The notes: generated by a model not told the origin, from the sequence alone. Counted from the stretch's first letter, positions 7,984 to 16,878 are shown. The stretch: DNA of 47,110 nt from an uncultured Prevotellaceae bacterium (GCA_902800435.1 CADCEQ010000017.1:1-47110), one strand, 5' to 3'. Made by a program: numbers and translations.

Positions 7984-8434
7984 TTACGCGCGCGTAATGA
8001 TAGCGAATAGCAAAAAAGAACCGACACTTCCGACACTTCCTACACCTAAGCCCAAACCGTATATTCATTCATCAAAATGAATATTTAGGCAAAACAGCCA
8101 GGAAACGACTGCCAGCCGACAGGTTTCCAACAAAAGGCGCCGGTTTACGAGCAAAAGGCGCCGGGTTTTGTCCAAAAGGCGGCGGTTTACAAACGCGAGG
8201 CGCCGCGCCACAAACTGTATGAATATTCAGAACGGCGGAACATCGAAAATTCCGGCTGATTATTGTCAGGTGTAGGTTCGGGTGTAGGTTCAGGTGTAGG
8301 TTAACCGGCCGTAACCTGCTGAAAATGAGAGTAGGTGTAGGAAGGGCTAGTACTTTTCCACCATTGCCTATTCACTATACGCGCATGCGTGTGTAAAAAA
8401 GATTAAAATGTTTGGCGGTTTCCGAAGAAATGAT
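7984..8434. other. Repeat-rich intergenic region between queC and the first secreted-protein gene
   Basis: About 450 nt with no convincing gene. From left to right: the 20-nt element GATAGCGAATAGCAAAAAAG (7999-8018), which recurs inverted at 18292-18311; two CGACACTTCC units (about 8021-8040); four GC-rich 21-nt units (8132-8215); three 12-nt GGTGTAGGTTCA-type units (about 8269-8302); and ACTATACGCG (8374-8383), which recurs at 18365-18374. CTTCCTACACCT at 8036-8047 has its exact reverse complement at 8333-8344. No riboswitch or RNA gene was recognised. Confidence 0.7.
8132..8215. repeat. Four GC-rich 21-nt tandem units
   Basis: Units with the core AAAAGGCGCCGGTTT start at 8132, 8153, 8174 and 8195, a strict 21-nt period with substitutions. 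The core GGCGGCGGTTTAC of the third unit resembles the reverse strand of a 22-nt repeat at 25781-25818. There are no unique spacers, so this is not a CRISPR array. Confidence 0.75.
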
Positions 8435-8442
8435 TACCTTTG
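8411..8442 (+). promoter_or_regulatory. Bacteroidetes promoter of the 8.5-kb secreted-protein gene
   Basis: TTTG at 8411-8414 and TACCTTTG at 8435-8442 are separated by 20 nt, a full match to the Bacteroidetes primary-sigma promoter form. The start codon lies 61 nt after the -7 element, leaving a leader of roughly 50 nt. From the -7 element on, this leader is nearly identical to that of the pseudogene at 15796-16878. Confidence 0.8.
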
Positions 8443-8503
8443 CACAGTATTACGATTATTATTGTTCTGAATAACCATATTATTAACTAAAAAGTATACA
8501 AAC

Positions 8504-11500
8504 ATGATCAAAAAACTACATTTGAAAACAATGCTCCTGCTATGCGCCATGATAATGGGTATAGGGAGCGCGTGGGCAGAAGAGGAGACAATAGCATCGT
8601 TCTCTAATTCATCAAATGAAGGATGGACTATCAATGGAAATCCTAGTTACTCAACTTCAGGAGGATATCAATTGGTGGAAAACACAAAGTCAATCGTTTC
8701 CCCGTCAATTGCTTGGTCGAATTATACCAATATTAAAATTACAATTAAAGCACGTAAATACGGTGGCCCAAATGCGACACAAGGTCGGATTTCTGTAAGT
8801 CAAGACGAAACAGAATTGTTGTCTGTTAGCCCAACATCAACTTCTTTATCAAATTATGGTCCGACTGTTATTACTCCCGTTGACGGAACTATTACTATTT
8901 CATGCCCAGGAGCTTCCTCAAGCAAGGGATGTGGTGTTTCCGAAATTACAATTAAAGGAACTCTCAAAACTGGTGGTGATGACATACAAACCGTTGCTAC
9001 TCCGACCTTTTCTCCTGCCGCTGGTACATATACAGAAGTCAAAAATGTAACTATCAGCACAGAGACTGAAAATGCTACAATTTACTACACTACTAACGGC
9101 ACAGATCCCACAATAAGTAGCAACGTTTATTCTTCTGCTATTAGCGTCAGCAAAACCACAACCATCAAGGCAATGGCTGTTAAGGAAGGTATGAATAACA
9201 GTGCCGTAGCTACCGCAACATATACTATCAATCTTCCTTATTCTGGTGATGGTTATGTACGCATTAACTCTTTGAGCGACCTTACCGATGGCGCAAAAGT
9301 AATCATCGCTGCACGTTATGATGACACGGCTACTAAGTATTATGCCATGACAGCAGCTACGACAGGAAAGCCTACTGGCGTTGCTTTTGAATCACAATCT
9401 ACAGACAAAGGTGAAGAACTCCCATCTGCTATCCTTGATGATGAAAGCACCTATTACTGGACTGTTGGGGTAACCTCAGATGGTTATACATTCACCAATG
9501 CCAGCGGTAAATCACTCGGCTATAAAGGTAGTGGTACCGATTTCGAAAATGGTGGTAACAATACTGCTTGGAGTATTGCCAAAGCTACTTCTGAAAGTTC
9601 AGCTATGGTGAGCGGATATGAAGGTTTCTGTATTACAAACAAAAATATTAACGGAAGAGGTGTTGCTTTTAGTAGTAATGCAAAATGTTATGGCTCATAC
9701 GCTACGAGCCAAAATACTAGTAATCTCTACAATTTCTATCTTGACATTTTCGTTGAAGGCGCCACACCTGTTTTTGTTCCTTCTATTTCTGCCAATAATA
9801 TCAATATCACATACGATATCACTGAGGGCAGCATTGAATACACTATCAACAACGGCGTTGAAGGTGGTGTCTTAACAGCATCTACCGAAGCTAGTTGGCT
9901 CACTCTCGGTATTGTTGGCGAAACGATTCCTTTCACCTGCTCTGCCAACGAAGCTGCCGCAGCCCGTACGGCTACCGTTACACTGACCTACACCCACGGT
10001 GACAATGAGCCCGTTACTAAAGACGTGACTGTAACACAGGCTGGCAATCCGAATGTGGTGATGACCATTGCCCAGGCTCGCGCTCAGGGTACTGGTTCGG
10101 TGGTTACCAAAGGTGTTGTGACAAGTTGTGTCGGTACTACGGGTTATATCCAGGATGCTACAGCCGCTATCTGCGTATATGGAACAGCAATAACGGTGGG
10201 TGATGAAATCAAGGTTTCGGGAGCTTTGACTACCTACAATGGCCTGTTGGAAATCACAGCCCCAGAGGTAACTGTACTTTCTCAGAACAATACTGTTGAC
10301 CCAGAGGTGATGACTATTGCAGAAATCAATGCAAGCACTAAACAGGGCTGGCTCGTAAAGATAGAGGATGCTACTGTAACTGCCATCGACGGTCAGAACA
10401 CCACCATCAAACAAGGCGAAAATACAATAGTAGTTCGTGGTATTTCGGGTGTTGAATATAAAGTGAATGATGTGTTTACCGAATTAACAGGTAACATTGG
10501 ATGCTTCAACAACGTTCAGATAGCGAACCCGACAAATATTGAGGTGCAAGCAGCTCCTGCAGTGCCTTCTATCACAGTTTCACCAGTAGTGGTTGACGCT
10601 ACATCCGCTGAAAATGATGGCACTTTGGATATTGCCTACGAGAATCTGACAATCAGTGATATGAATGATTTCGGTGTTCAGTTCTATAATGCTGAAGGTG
10701 CCGAACTAACTGAAGCTCCCAGCTGGATTGAAGCTTTGGTGGCCGAGCAAGACCCAAGTGTTGGCGAAGGCTATGTGCTGTCCTACAATGTCGACGCTAA
10801 CGATGGGGATGCCCGGACGGCCTACCTGAAAGTTTATGCCTTGGATGATGAGGCTAATGAAGTTTATTCAAATCTGATTACTATCACGCAGGCTAAATAC
10901 GTTGAGGCCACCACTTATACCCTCGCCACCAGCATCACGTCAGGCAAGCACTATGTTATTGCCAGTGGCACTAACGGTGACGTTTATGCTATGGGCAAAA
11001 TGAAGAGCACCAACCGCGAGGCTGTTGCTGTGACTGCAACCAACAGCACAATAGCATTAACAGGTGAGGAAGGTGTATATGAATTTGTGATTGCCGGTCC
11101 GGATGCTAATGGAAACTACACGATTTATGATGAAAGCACAGCGTCTACAGGCTATCTGTATGCTGCAGGTGGAACAGGCAGTAATCACCTAAAAGTGCAG
11201 GAAAATAAAGATGCAAACGCAGAGTGGTCTATCACTTTTGAAACTGATGGGAATGCTACTATCAAAGCTAAGATGAATGACAATCAAGGTGACCGTAACT
11301 GGATGCGTTTCAATAACGGTAGCAGTAAAATATTCTCCTGCTATGCTTCTGGTCAGCAGAACATCTATCTTTATGAGAAGGAGGGCGAGGCTGCTCCCAC
11401 CGAGACGGTTCACGTTACCGATGCCATGTATGCTACCTACTGCTCCGAGAATGCTCTTGACTTCTCGAATACTGGTCTGACTGCCTACATTGCAATTATG

Positions 11501-11944
11501 GATGGCTCGGAAGTTTCTTTTGAGCCTGTGACAAAGGTTCCTGCTTATTCGGGCGTGCTGCTGAAGGCTAATGCTGCTGGCGACTTTACCGTTAACGTTG
11601 CTACAACTGTTGATGATGTTAATTGGACTGACAATGCCTTCATCGGCGTAGCCAAGCAGACCAAGATTGAAGAATCTGGTATCTTCGTACTGATGAACGG
11701 CGACTCAGGCGTTGGCTTCTACAAGACCACAGCGACAAGTTTCACTGTTGGTGCCCATACCGCCTACATCCCTGCTTTACAGAGTGCATCTCGTAATTTC
11801 ATTGCCATCGACGAAGCCACTGCCATCAAGACTATTGAGAGCAAGCAGCAGAACGGCGAGATCTACAACCTGGCTGGCCAGCGCGTAAAGAGCGCCCAGA
11901 AGGGACTGTACATCATCGGCGGCAAGAAGGTTGTCATTAAGTAA
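8504..11944 (+). CDS. Large secreted multidomain protein with T9SS-type C-terminal tail
   Basis: The 1146-aa product has a signal peptide (residues 1-25, cut after GSAWA). It then shows a beta-rich N-terminal region, a chitobiase C-terminal-like Ig domain (about 164-242: TPTFSPAAGTY, then IYYTTNGTDPT), a first lectin-like segment (about 247-417), a BACON-like Ig domain (about 423-513, ending DVTVTQAG) and an OB-fold-like segment of the DUF5689/DUF6359 type (about 516-682). A further Ig-like domain and a second copy of the lectin-like segment (YTLATSITSGKHYVIASG) follow. The last 165 residues closely match the end of the pseudogene at 15796 and finish in the sorting-type tail YNLAGQRVKSAQKGLYIIGG. 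No catalytic domain was recognised; binding or adhesion at the cell surface is the best inference. Confidence 0.85.
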   Translation: MIKKLHLKTMLLLCAMIMGIGSAWAEEETIASFSNSSNEGWTINGNPSYSTSGGYQLVENTKSIVSPSIAWSNYTNIKITIKARKYGGPNATQGRISVSQDETELLSVSPTSTSLSNYGPTVITPVDGTITISCPGASSSKGCGVSEITIKGTLKTGGDDIQTVATPTFSPAAGTYTEVKNVTISTETENATIYYTTNGTDPTISSNVYSSAISVSKTTTIKAMAVKEGMNNSAVATATYTINLPYSGDGYVRINSLSDLTDGAKVIIAARYDDTATKYYAMTAATTGKPTGVAFESQSTDKGEELPSAILDDESTYYWTVGVTSDGYTFTNASGKSLGYKGSGTDFENGGNNTAWSIAKATSESSAMVSGYEGFCITNKNINGRGVAFSSNAKCYGSYATSQNTSNLYNFYLDIFVEGATPVFVPSISANNINITYDITEGSIEYTINNGVEGGVLTASTEASWLTLGIVGETIPFTCSANEAAAARTATVTLTYTHGDNEPVTKDVTVTQAGNPNVVMTIAQARAQGTGSVVTKGVVTSCVGTTGYIQDATAAICVYGTAITVGDEIKVSGALTTYNGLLEITAPEVTVLSQNNTVDPEVMTIAEINASTKQGWLVKIEDATVTAIDGQNTTIKQGENTIVVRGISGVEYKVNDVFTELTGNIGCFNNVQIANPTNIEVQAAPAVPSITVSPVVVDATSAENDGTLDIAYENLTISDMNDFGVQFYNAEGAELTEAPSWIEALVAEQDPSVGEGYVLSYNVDANDGDARTAYLKVYALDDEANEVYSNLITITQAKYVEATTYTLATSITSGKHYVIASGTNGDVYAMGKMKSTNREAVAVTATNSTIALTGEEGVYEFVIAGPDANGNYTIYDESTASTGYLYAAGGTGSNHLKVQENKDANAEWSITFETDGNATIKAKMNDNQGDRNWMRFNNGSSKIFSCYASGQQNIYLYEKEGEAAPTETVHVTDAMYATYCSENALDFSNTGLTAYIAIMDGSEVSFEPVTKVPAYSGVLLKANAAGDFTVNVATTVDDVNWTDNAFIGVAKQTKIEESGIFVLMNGDSGVGFYKTTATSFTVGAHTAYIPALQSASRNFIAIDEATAIKTIESKQQNGEIYNLAGQRVKSAQKGLYIIGGKKVVIK

Positions 11945-11977
11945 TTTCACAAAACAAAATAAGAAAGGAAAAGAATT

Positions 11978-12166
11978 ATGAAAAAGATATATCAGACACC
12001 CGAAGTGGATATCCTCGACATCATGACTGAGGATATGATTGCAAACAGTCCCGCTGCCGTTGAAGACGGTTTCAACCCGGATGATGCCTCCACGACCGAT
12101 GCGACCAGCGGAAACCTTTCGCGTCAGAAAGACATGTGGGAAACATACGAGGAACCCGAGTATTAG
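11978..12166 (+). CDS. Small acidic peptide, family A member (62 aa)
   Basis: Begins 33 nt after the large secreted-protein gene and encodes MKKIYQTPEVDILDIMTED and so on, very acidic at its end (ETYEEPEY). It aligns with the 47-aa peptide at 14260: a start block M-K-(x)-Y-x-x-P-x-(x)-(E)-(V), a central VEDGF in both, and an end block S-R-(x)-D-[MF]-[WF]-[ED]. It has no signal peptide or cysteine. Each member directly follows a large secreted protein. Similar short 'Y-x-x-P-x-x-E-V' proteins are known as hypotheticals in Prevotella; function unknown. Confidence 0.75.
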   Translation: MKKIYQTPEVDILDIMTEDMIANSPAAVEDGFNPDDASTTDATSGNLSRQKDMWETYEEPEY

Positions 12167-12176
12167 AATTAAACAA

Positions 12177-12200
12177 GGTGGCGGCCAAACGGTCGCCACC
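12177..12200 (+). terminator. Hairpin between peptide A and the next secreted-protein gene
   Basis: GGTGGCGGCC at 12177-12186 pairs with GGTCGCCACC at 12191-12200 (10 bp including one G-U pair) around the loop AAAC. The downstream sequence is T-rich only after a gap (ATTATGGGAATATTTTT), so it is a weak terminator or an attenuator rather than a clean stop. The next gene has no visible promoter of its own. Confidence 0.5.
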
Positions 12201-12243
12201 ATTATGGGAATATTTTTAAAATCAACAAATATTATTTATCATT

Positions 12244-14238
12244 ATGAACAAAAAACTACATTTCAAATCGTTGCTCCTCTTGGCAGCCATGCTATTTGGA
12301 GTCAGTTCGGCGTGGGCCGACGAGGTGACCAGTACCATGACATTTGAGGCTGCTTGTGGCGGGTCAGGCATAGCAGATGACGGAGTTAAATGGACAATAA
12401 CCTCAGATGGTGCTGAATCGGTCTTTGACAATGCCAAAGGTATTCATTATGGCACAGGAAAAGCTGCTGTTAAGTTTATCAAATTGTCAACCCAAGACAT
12501 AACAGGAACCGTTTCAAAGATTGTCGTGAATGCAAGTACGGCAAATGGTGTTGAAGCAACAGTCGATGTCACCGTGGGTGGTGAAGCTTTTGGTGGTGCC
12601 CCCCAGGCGCTTACAAGCGAGGCTAAAGATTATTCGTTTACAGGTTCTGCCTCTGGTGATATTGTGGTTACTGTCACAAAGCCCGAAAGTGCAGCAAAAG
12701 CGCTCTATGTGAAGAGCATTGCTGTTACATATGAGTCTTCTGGTACAGTCGTCACTCTTACTGACACCGAAGTTGAAATCAACGGTATTAAGGAGAAATT
12801 AAGCATTGGTGAGACCCTGGAGGTGACAGCCACAGTAAAAGACGAAGAAAGCCAAGAAATCTCAGGTGCAACCGTGACTTGGGAAAGCACTAATGAAGAT
12901 ATTGCAACGATTGAGAATGGTGTCATCACCGCACTTAAAGGTGGACAGACAACGATTACTGCAACCTATGCCGGAGAGGAAGGTACATACAAGGGAAGTT
13001 CTGCTTCCTTCGCCTTAACAGTTGCTGGAGCTATCGAGGACGGTGTGTTTGACTTCACCATCGGTCAGGACTACGGCTCTGGCCTTGAGAAATCGGCTGT
13101 TAAAGTACAGACCAGCACATGGGTGGCAGGAAACGTCACAATGGTAGCTTCTGGCAGAAACTGCTGGTATACCGACAACAAGACTTTCAGACTGTATAAA
13201 AACAATGCTGGAGAAGGCGAAGAGGACAATGCAGGTACATTAACCTTCAGTGTCTCTGGAGACGGCGTAGTGATTACCAAGATTGAGTTTACTGGTAATG
13301 ATGCTCTTAGTAGCATGACCGCTGCCGAGGGTAGCTATTCTAATAAAACATGGGAAGGCGCATCGGAGACAGTGACGATATCAGCTAATCCTGATGCCAG
13401 CACCATTCAGATAAACACTATTACAGTTACCTATGGTAATCCTCCATCAGTCGAGGCACCAGAATCGTCTGTTCCAACTGGCACATACGCTGAAGCCCAG
13501 AGTGTGGAGCTGACCTGTGCAACTGCAGGCGCCGAGATTTACTACACGATTGATGACTCTGAGCCGACAACGGAAAGCACGCTGTACACTGGAGCTATTG
13601 AGGTAAGTGAGACAACGACCATCAAGGCCATCGCCGCCACATCTGATGGTGTCTCTACCGTCATGGTGGTAACCCTGACCTTCTTGCCCCCAGTCGAAAT
13701 CACGTTGACGAAGGACATGGAGACATATTGCAGCTCAACTGCTTTGGACTTCAGCGAGTCGGGCCTCAAAGTCTATACCGCTAAGGTGGAAGATGGTGCT
13801 GCTGTTCTGACTGAGGTGACAAGTGGTAAGGTTCCTGCTAACAGAGGTGTCATCCTGACAGGCAAACCTGGTACATACGAGGCCAAGACCATCGAGAAGG
13901 CTGATAAACTTGAGGGCAACGAGCTGTACGGTGTTAGTAAGGACAGCAAGGTGTCATACTTCTACAATGACACATACAACTACATTCTGCAGGACGGTAA
14001 GTTCAAGAAGGCTACTGGTGACAAGCTGAAGGGTGGCAAGGCTTACCTGAAGACGACCTACGATGTAGAGAACGCTGGTGCCCGTGAACTGAAGATTGTC
14101 TTTGCCGGCGAGGCTACTGCCATTAAGACCGTCAAGACGACTAACGACCAGAATGTATACGACCTGCAGGGCCGCAAGGTGGCTGCCCCGACCAAGGGTC
14201 TGTATATTATCAATGGTAAGAAGATGATTGTTAAATAA
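12244..14238 (+). CDS. Secreted Ig-domain protein with T9SS-type C-terminal tail
   Basis: The 664-aa product has a signal peptide that is paralogous to that of the 8504 gene (MNKKLHFKSLLLLAAMLFG, cut near SSAWA). It also has a Big_2-like Ig domain (about 168-258: WESTNEDIATIENGVITALK), a beta-rich segment with CWYTDNKTFRLYKNN, a chitobiase-like Ig domain (about 398-478: IYYTIDDSEPTTESTLYTG) and a C-terminal module ending YDLQGRKVAAPTKGLYIING. No enzyme motif was seen. It sits downstream of a hairpin and without its own TAnnTTTG element, so it is probably expressed with the upstream module. Confidence 0.85.
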   Translation: MNKKLHFKSLLLLAAMLFGVSSAWADEVTSTMTFEAACGGSGIADDGVKWTITSDGAESVFDNAKGIHYGTGKAAVKFIKLSTQDITGTVSKIVVNASTANGVEATVDVTVGGEAFGGAPQALTSEAKDYSFTGSASGDIVVTVTKPESAAKALYVKSIAVTYESSGTVVTLTDTEVEINGIKEKLSIGETLEVTATVKDEESQEISGATVTWESTNEDIATIENGVITALKGGQTTITATYAGEEGTYKGSSASFALTVAGAIEDGVFDFTIGQDYGSGLEKSAVKVQTSTWVAGNVTMVASGRNCWYTDNKTFRLYKNNAGEGEEDNAGTLTFSVSGDGVVITKIEFTGNDALSSMTAAEGSYSNKTWEGASETVTISANPDASTIQINTITVTYGNPPSVEAPESSVPTGTYAEAQSVELTCATAGAEIYYTIDDSEPTTESTLYTGAIEVSETTTIKAIAATSDGVSTVMVVTLTFLPPVEITLTKDMETYCSSTALDFSESGLKVYTAKVEDGAAVLTEVTSGKVPANRGVILTGKPGTYEAKTIEKADKLEGNELYGVSKDSKVSYFYNDTYNYILQDGKFKKATGDKLKGGKAYLKTTYDVENAGARELKIVFAGEATAIKTVKTTNDQNVYDLQGRKVAAPTKGLYIINGKKMIVK

Positions 14239-14243
14239 TAAAA

Positions 14244-14252
14244 GAAGGAGGA
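14244..14252 (+). promoter_or_regulatory. Strong Shine-Dalgarno site for the 47-aa peptide
   Basis: GAAGGAGGA lies 7 nt before the ATG at 14260. Such a strong site is unusual in Bacteroidetes, where most genes lack one. It supports the small frame as a real, highly translated gene. Confidence 0.7.
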
Positions 14253-14259
14253 CTACAAT

Positions 14260-14403
14260 ATGAAAGAATATATGAAACCCAGCATTGAAGTGCTGAAAGT
14301 TGAGTCAGAGCAGTTATTGGACGTCAGCATCTTGAATGAGGAAGCTGAAGTAGAAGATGGATTCTACAGGGACAGCCGCCTCGACTTCTTTGACGAAAAC
14401 TAA
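14260..14403 (+). CDS. Small acidic peptide, family A member (47 aa)
   Basis: Begins 21 nt after the secreted-protein gene behind a strong ribosome-binding site. The peptide begins MKEYMKPSIEVLKVESEQLL, carries EVEDGF in the middle and ends SRLDFFDEN. It shares block order with the 62-aa peptide at 11978. It has no signal sequence, so a cytoplasmic role such as a chaperone or regulator of the upstream exported protein is possible but unproven. It ends 45 nt before pgk. Confidence 0.75.
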   Translation: MKEYMKPSIEVLKVESEQLLDVSILNEEAEVEDGFYRDSRLDFFDEN

Positions 14404-14448
14404 GAAAACTCAACATAACAAGTATATTTTAAACACCAAAACAAAGTT

Positions 14449-15720
14449 ATGACAATTAACGAAATGAACTTTGCCGGTAAGAAGGCAATCGTGCGCGTTG
14501 ACTTCAACGTGCCCCTCGATGAGAATGGTAAGATTACTGACGACACCCGCATCCGCGGTGCCCTGCCCACGCTGAAGAAGATTTTAGCCGACGGCGGTGC
14601 CGTGATCATCATGTCGCACATGGGCAAGCCCAAGGGCAAGGTGAACCCGAAGCTCTCGCTGGGCCAGATCCGCGAGGCTGTGGAGAAGGCTCTCGGCGTT
14701 CCCGTGGCTTTCGCTCCCGACTGCGCCAAGGCTCAGGAGGCTGCCGCTGCCCTGAAGATGGGCGAGGCCCTGCTGCTCGAGAACCTGCGCTACTATCCCG
14801 AGGAGGAAGGCAAGCCCGTAGGCATCGAGAAGACTGATCCCGCCTACGACGACGCCAAGAAGGCCATGAAGGCTTCGCAGAAGGAGTTTGCCAAGACACT
14901 GGCCAGCTATGCTGACTGCTACGTGATGGACGCCTTCGGCACGGCTCACCGCAAGCACGCCTCAACGGCTGTCATCGCCGACTACTTCGATGCCGACAAC
15001 AAGATGCTCGGTCTGCTGATGGAGAAGGAGGTGCAGGCTGTCGACAACGTGCTGTCGAACATCAAGCGCCCGTTCGTGGCTATCATGGGTGGTTCGAAGG
15101 TCAGCTCGAAGATCGGTATCATCGAGAACCTGCTCGGCAAGGTTGACAAGCTCATCCTCTGCGGCGGTATGACCTACACCTTCGCCAAGGCCCACGACGG
15201 CGAAATCGGCGACTCTATCGTCGAGCTCGACAAGCTGGATGTAGCCCTCGGCGTTGAGGAGCTGGCCAAGAAGAACGGCGTTGAGCTGGTGCTCGGCACT
15301 GACTGCACGGCTACCAACGGTCTGGACTTCGGTACGATGACCGTGAAGGAGGGTGCCCAGATCATTACCTGCCCCGCCAACAAGGTGCCCGCAGGCTTTG
15401 AGGGTGTCGATGCCGGTCCTGAGAGTCAGAAGGCATTCCAGGAGGCCATCGCCGGTGCCAAGACCATCCTGTGGAACGGTCCTGCCGGTGTGTTCGAGTG
15501 CGACGCCTTCACGGCTGGCAGCCGCGCCATCGGCGAGGCTATTGCCAAGGCTACGGCTGAGGGTGCCTTCTCGCTGATTGGCGGTGGCGACTCTGTGGCC
15601 TGCGTCAACAAGTTCGGTCTGGCCGATCAGGTGAGCTACATCTCTACCGGCGGCGGTGCCCTGCTCGAGGCTATCGAGGGTAAGGTGCTGCCCGGCGTAG
15701 CTGCCATCAAGGGCGAGTAA
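14449..15720 (+). CDS. pgk: Phosphoglycerate kinase
   Basis: Glycolytic enzyme that transfers phosphate from 1,3-bisphosphoglycerate to ADP. The 423-aa protein has the signature [20 protein letters not shown] near the N-terminus, [12 protein letters not shown] in the N-domain, [13 protein letters not shown] at the domain junction and [13 protein letters not shown] near the end. It is more GC-rich than the secreted-protein genes upstream, as expected for a core gene. No promoter of the usual form was found in the 45-nt gap upstream, so read-through from the peptide gene is possible. Confidence 0.97.
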   Translation: MTINEMNFAGKKAIVRVDFNVPLDENGKITDDTRIRGALPTLKKILADGGAVIIMSHMGKPKGKVNPKLSLGQIREAVEKALGVPVAFAPDCAKAQEAAAALKMGEALLLENLRYYPEEEGKPVGIEKTDPAYDDAKKAMKASQKEFAKTLASYADCYVMDAFGTAHRKHASTAVIADYFDADNKMLGLLMEKEVQAVDNVLSNIKRPFVAIMGGSKVSSKIGIIENLLGKVDKLILCGGMTYTFAKAHDGEIGDSIVELDKLDVALGVEELAKKNGVELVLGTDCTATNGLDFGTMTVKEGAQIITCPANKVPAGFEGVDAGPESQKAFQEAIAGAKTILWNGPAGVFECDAFTAGSRAIGEAIAKATAEGAFSLIGGGDSVACVNKFGLADQVSYISTGGGALLEAIEGKVLPGVAAIKGE

Positions 15721-15739
15721 GAACTGACAACAGAAAAAG

Positions 15740-15780
15740 TGAGGCTGCGTCTTCAGGATGATTCCTTCGGCGCAGCCTCA
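15740..15780. terminator. Bidirectional terminator between pgk and the convergent pseudogene
   Basis: TGAGGCTGCG at 15740-15749 pairs with CGCAGCCTCA at 15771-15780. The + strand continues TTTTGTTTCTTTTT and the - strand continues CTTTTTCTG, so it can end transcripts from both sides. Confidence 0.8.
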
Positions 15781-15795
15781 TTTTGTTTCTTTTTA

Positions 15796-16878
15796 TTACT
15801 TTATCACCTTTTTGCCGCCGATGATGTAGAGACCCTTATGGGCACTCTTCACGCGCTGGCCAGCCAGGTTGTAGATCTCGCCGCTCTGCTGCTTGCTCTC
15901 AATGGCCTTGATAGCAGAGGTTTCGTCGATGGCAATGAAATTACGAGCTCCGCCCTGTGTAGACGTTAGGGCTCGGATGAAGGCAGTATGGGCACCGACA
16001 GTGAAGTTAGGCGCTGTAGTCTTGTAGAAGCCAACGCCTTCAGAGCCATTCATCAGGACGAAGATACCTGCACCATCAACTGGTACTTCTTTGGTGACAC
16101 CCACCAATATGTTATTTTCAACGTAAGTAGAACTGCTTACAAGAACTGGAATCTGGTAGGTTCCTTCTGCACCCTTCAGCAGCACACCAGTCCTGGCGGG
16201 TACTTGTGGAACCTCGCTGAAGCTAACTATTGATCCAGAGAGTGTAGCTATGTATGCTGTCAGGCCTGTACCATAGAAGTCTAGAGCATAAGGGCTGAAA
16301 TAGGTAGCATAGCCGGCAGAGGTGATGGTGGCTCTTACAGTTCTTACTTGTTCATAATTAACCTTTACAGACGTGAACCCGCAAGTACCACCTATAGTAG
16401 CTGAAATATCAGATGTACCATCTGTAGGTATGACAGTAACAGTAGTTCCACTCACCTCAGCTGCTGCGTTCGTCCATGTACTTCCCTGCAAATTAGAAGC
16501 ACACGTCTGTTCTGTGGCCTCAAATTCCACATTTGTAATTGCATAGCCGTATGCAGGGGTAATGGTCAAAATCTGGTTGAAATAAAAACAAGTACTCGTA
16601 TAATTACCCACACCAGGATAGTAGTAGTTTGCGTAGTATTCTGAACTACCTTTATCAAGGACCAACGAAGCATTAGTACTGGTCCATGTCATTTGTTTAG
16701 GGTTCGCAGTTGCCGTCTCGTTTTTACTCAGATCCCAAGTGACGCTTCCAGAAAGGCTGATGCTACTTTCCGAAGCACAAGAAGAAGTCATAGTTGTCGT
16801 CCCAGTGTATGCCGAAGTGGCTCAAAATAGCATAACTGACATGAGGAACAATGATTTGACAAGTAATTGTTTACTCAT
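15796..16878 (-). pseudogene. Secreted T9SS-tail protein with stop codon in the signal peptide
   Basis: Read from the ATG at 16878 the frame gives MSKQLLVKSLFLMSVMLF, then TGA (16824-16822), then ATSAYTG and an intact 330-aa body. The paralogues have Gly at this place, so one G to T change (GGA to TGA) explains it. An internal ATG at 16791 would give 331 aa without a signal peptide. The body has a beta-rich region and a C-terminal module nearly identical to that of the 8504 gene (VLMNG..GVGFYKTTA..FTVGAHTA, then YNLAGQRVKSAHKGLYIIGG). The intact body suggests recent inactivation or a sequence error. Confidence 0.8.

Noticed and set aside
8132..8215. Possible CRISPR array
   Set aside because: The 21-nt units are directly adjacent with no unique spacers, the units vary, and no cas gene is present.
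7984..8434. preQ1 riboswitch upstream of queC
   Set aside because: No recognisable preQ1 aptamer pattern was found in the leader; the region is dominated by repeats.
11978..14403. Small acidic peptides as RiPP precursors
   Set aside because: No modifying enzyme, peptidase-transporter or Gly-Gly leader is nearby; the idea is not supported beyond size.
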